Shown: one piece after another, positions 61,736 to 64,000 of the stretch
Layout of the letters: every line of letters begins with the position of its first letter
Position numbering within the stretch: position 1 is the first letter of the stretch
Assembly (NCBI GenBank): GCA_004123355.1
Contig: SCHM01000001.1
Location: 8,876,193-8,940,192 of the forward strand
Reading direction: 5' to 3'
Length of the DNA stretch: 64,000 bases
DNA from: Amphirosellinia nigrospora
Lineage: Eukaryota; Ascomycota; Sordariomycetes; Xylariales; Xylariaceae
Notes under the pieces: generated by a model
Told to the model about the DNA's origin: nothing
The model's input: only the letters and a program-made list of their open reading frames with translations
Database searches by the model: none
Position numbers and translations under genes: made by a program

Positions 61736-63479
61736 ATAAAAAAAATCTTTTAAGCTAGTAATAAATTATTTTAAAGTTTATTTATAAAACTATTATTTTA
61801 AAAAAAGCGTATATTATTAAAATTTATTTTTATTTTTAAAATAGTATAAAAAGCTCGATTTATATTTATTAAAAAATTATTTTAAACAAACAAAATATAT
61901 TTATTTATAAAACTATTAAAAATAAAAACTTAAAAAAAAATACTTAAAAATTCGATTTTAAATAAGCTAGTTTTCGATTATATATAAATATATATATAAA
62001 TTTAATAAATATAAATATTATAATAAATATAAAGCTTAGCTAATAATATATAAAAATTAAAAACTAAACTATAATAAAAAAATATTTATACGAATATTTT
62101 AATAAAAAAATTATTTAAAACTTTAATAATAATTGCTGCTAAATTTAATTTCGAATTTAAATAATATAATATTATAAATATTTTATTAATATAAAATTTA
62201 TTAAAAAGGTTTATATAATATGCTTTTAGCTATAAAAAAAATAATATAATTAAACTATTGCGAGCTTTTTATAGCTTATAGGAGTTTTTTTTATTATAGC
62301 AAAAAAAGCTTTTAAAATTATTAAACGAAATTAGTTTTAAATTAATTTTATAAATTTTATTATTTTTAAAAAATAAAATATTTATTTTTATTTACGTTAA
62401 TAATATAATAGTTATATATATTTTTAAAAGCTTTAAATTAGTTAATAATAATTATTATATTAAAATTTTAATATAAATTAACTAAAAATAAAAACTTATA
62501 ATAGTTTTTAAAAGTAAAATAATCCGAAATAAATAAAAACAATTATTATAATTATTTTAAACTTTTATATTAAAAAATCGCTAAGCTTTAAAATATAAAT
62601 ATTATATATATATTATTACTTAATAAAAGCAGGTAAATTATTTTTTATATAAAAAAATAGTTTTATTTTTAAGCATATAATATATTAATAAAAATAGGTT
62701 CGATTTTATATATAGCTATTATTATATGCTTAAATATAGCGTTTGTTATTTTTAAGCTATTATAATTTAACTATAACTTTTTTTTTAAATTATAAAGCTA
62801 TAAATAAAATATTTTTATATTTATTACTTATATAGTATTTATATTATATAATTCAGCAATAAAAATAATTTTATAATAGCTAATAATACGTTATTTGTTA
62901 ATAATACTATTAATAAAAAAAGCTTTTAAGCTTATATTATAAAGCTTTTTAGTAAAACTATAAACTAAAAAACTAATAAAAAATATAGTTATAACGTTTA
63001 TTATAAAAGCTGAATTATTAGCGCTAGCTTAAGCTGCTAAAAAAGCTATATATATTAATAAGCTTATTATTAAGCTTAATATAACTTTATATTTATAATA
63101 TTTAAATTTAATACGATAATTAGTAAATTATAAAGCTAATTATTAAAAATTAGCTTTTTTACGTATTAAGCTATAATATATTAATATTTATAACTATTAG
63201 TTACGTTAAAAGGTTAAAAATAAAACTTTAATAATAATATATACGCCTATTAACGAAATATTAATAGCTTTATAAAGCCTTATTTATAATAATAAGTAAT
63301 GCTTTTTTAATAACTAGGGCTAGCTAAGCTACTTATTAAGCTAGTATTAAATAGACTACTAATTAATTATATTTTATTTTTTATTTATTAAATATTAAGA
63401 TTTAAATTATAAGCGCTTACAATATAAGTAAAAAAATTAATTAATTTTATTTAAAGCTTTAAAAGCTATTAATATAACT

Positions 63480-63563
63480 TAAAAAAAAAAAAAAACAACT
63501 GCCTAAAAAGCCCGCGATTTCGCTACTTAAATAGCCGGAACTTAATCTTAACCGGCTTATTTT

Positions 63564-63599
<36 letters not shown>

Positions 63600-63612
63600 C
63601 TTCCTTTTTTGC
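63480..63612 (+). repeat. Conserved hairpin with A-run and T-run in D2
   Basis: A-run, then AATAGCCGG, spacer, CCGGCTTATT and a T-run of more than 30 with few interruptions, as in D1. The stem bases are unchanged between copies, although the spacer differs by C/T changes. Confidence 0.7.
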
Positions 63613-64000
63613 TGCTCTAGAAAGCTTTAATAAATAAAATATATTATAGTATATAAAGCAGCAAGCCGGCGTATAAACTTGGCGGAAAAACGTATAGCAA
63701 AAATAGCAGCAGTAATAATAGTACGCTCGATTAAATATTATATAAAACGTAAAAAGTTTGTTTAATATTTTTAAAGCTAACTATTATTAAATAAACTATT
63801 AATTATTAAAATAAAAAATTATTTATAGCTTTTTATAAATATATTTAAAAATATAATATTAATAGTACGTTTTATTAATTATTTTTATATAATTATTATT
63901 AAAATAACCTATAAAACGCTTTTAATATACTAAAAATATAAAGTTTTATAGCAAACTAATAAATTTCCGGCTAAAAATAAAAAATAATATAATAATAATT

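Larger units (their letters stand above)
18445..64000. other. RIP-mutated AT-rich block of nested transposons
   Basis: From just inside the terminal repeat to the window end, sequence is overwhelmingly A/T. CpA and TpG are nearly missing: for example, none occur in 19441-19560. TpA is very common, and CpG and GpC words such as AGCT and CGTA survive. This is the known outcome of RIP acting on duplicated DNA at CpA on both strands. Frames of 60-75 codons inside (21267-21543, 41117-41338, 60137-60340) are chance frames in AT-rich DNA. Islands escaping the mutation lie at 18890-18990, 49564-49950, 57000-57265 and 57780-58060. Confidence 0.9.
57936..64000. mobile_element. LTR retrotransposon D2 (family D), truncated by the window end
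   Basis: Left LTR 57936-58135 (TGTTAGATTACGCACC to AAATCTAATA, 200 bp as in D1). The interior follows D1 base for base apart from small indels and RIP differences, without the family-B solo LTR, and stops where D1 has about 1.1 kb left. Full length would be about 7.1 kb. No open frame survives; 60137-60340 on the minus strand is a chance frame. Confidence 0.85.

Noticed and set aside
18445-64000. Mitochondrial DNA or an organellar insertion
   Set aside because: AT content alone fits, but there are no tRNAs, rRNAs or respiratory genes. CpA/TpG are specifically lost, LTRs with TSDs are present, and the block starts at a transposon end.

Overview
The window looks like nuclear DNA of a filamentous ascomycete (Pezizomycotina). 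Three things point there: short GT..AG introns, a fungal XLF/Nej1 gene and an RMD1-type (DUF155) gene, and a sharp change at about 18.45 kb from balanced-GC host DNA into an extremely AT-rich block. In that block CpA and TpG are almost absent while CpG survives, which is the signature of repeat-induced point mutation (RIP). The species cannot be named from the sequence.

Bases 1-18403 are the host arm. It holds four recognisable genes and a low-complexity reading frame, all on the plus strand: a 5'-truncated gene with a conserved Cys-rich C-terminus (1-2113), an RMD1-family membrane protein (about 3503-5291), a NEJ1/XLF end-joining factor (8576-10256), a protein-kinase-like gene (10890-12828), and an Asp/Gly, poly-Ser and poly-Pro rich frame (about 13021-13972). 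Each is interrupted by one or more frameshifts. Where the ancestral reading is evident, many are one-base losses in short homopolymers. They may therefore be assembly errors rather than real pseudogenes, and this needs raw reads. Between 13973 and 18403 I see no convincing gene.

Bases 18404-64000 are a nest of RIP-mutated transposons that can be partly dissected by termini, target-site duplications (TSDs) and copy comparison. The outermost layer appears to be one DNA transposon of about 1.9 kb: 41-bp terminal inverted repeats lie at 18404-18444 and 57796-57836, each next to a TA. It is split by later insertions. Family A (hairpin-rich terminal repeats near 18845-19070 and 48445-48669) is itself interrupted by family-B LTR elements: E1 (25061-39623), E2 (28581-35826, inserted in the middle of E1) and E3 (40767-48018, inverted, TSD CTATA). 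Next, a 271-bp solo LTR of family C (TSD GCTAT) is split by a full family-D element, D1 (49764-57191, TSD ACTTT). D1 carries a solo family-B LTR (50343-50625, TSD ATTAA). After a 97-bp sliver of normal-composition DNA, a second family-D copy, D2, starts at 57936 and leaves the window. D2 has the uninterrupted site where D1 carries the solo LTR.

No transposon reading frame survives. I found no tRNA, rRNA, CRISPR array or bacterial-type system, and no clear sign of an undescribed functional system. The value of the window lies in the resolvable nesting history, the un-RIPed islands inside the AT block, the recurring frameshifts, and several structured repeats.
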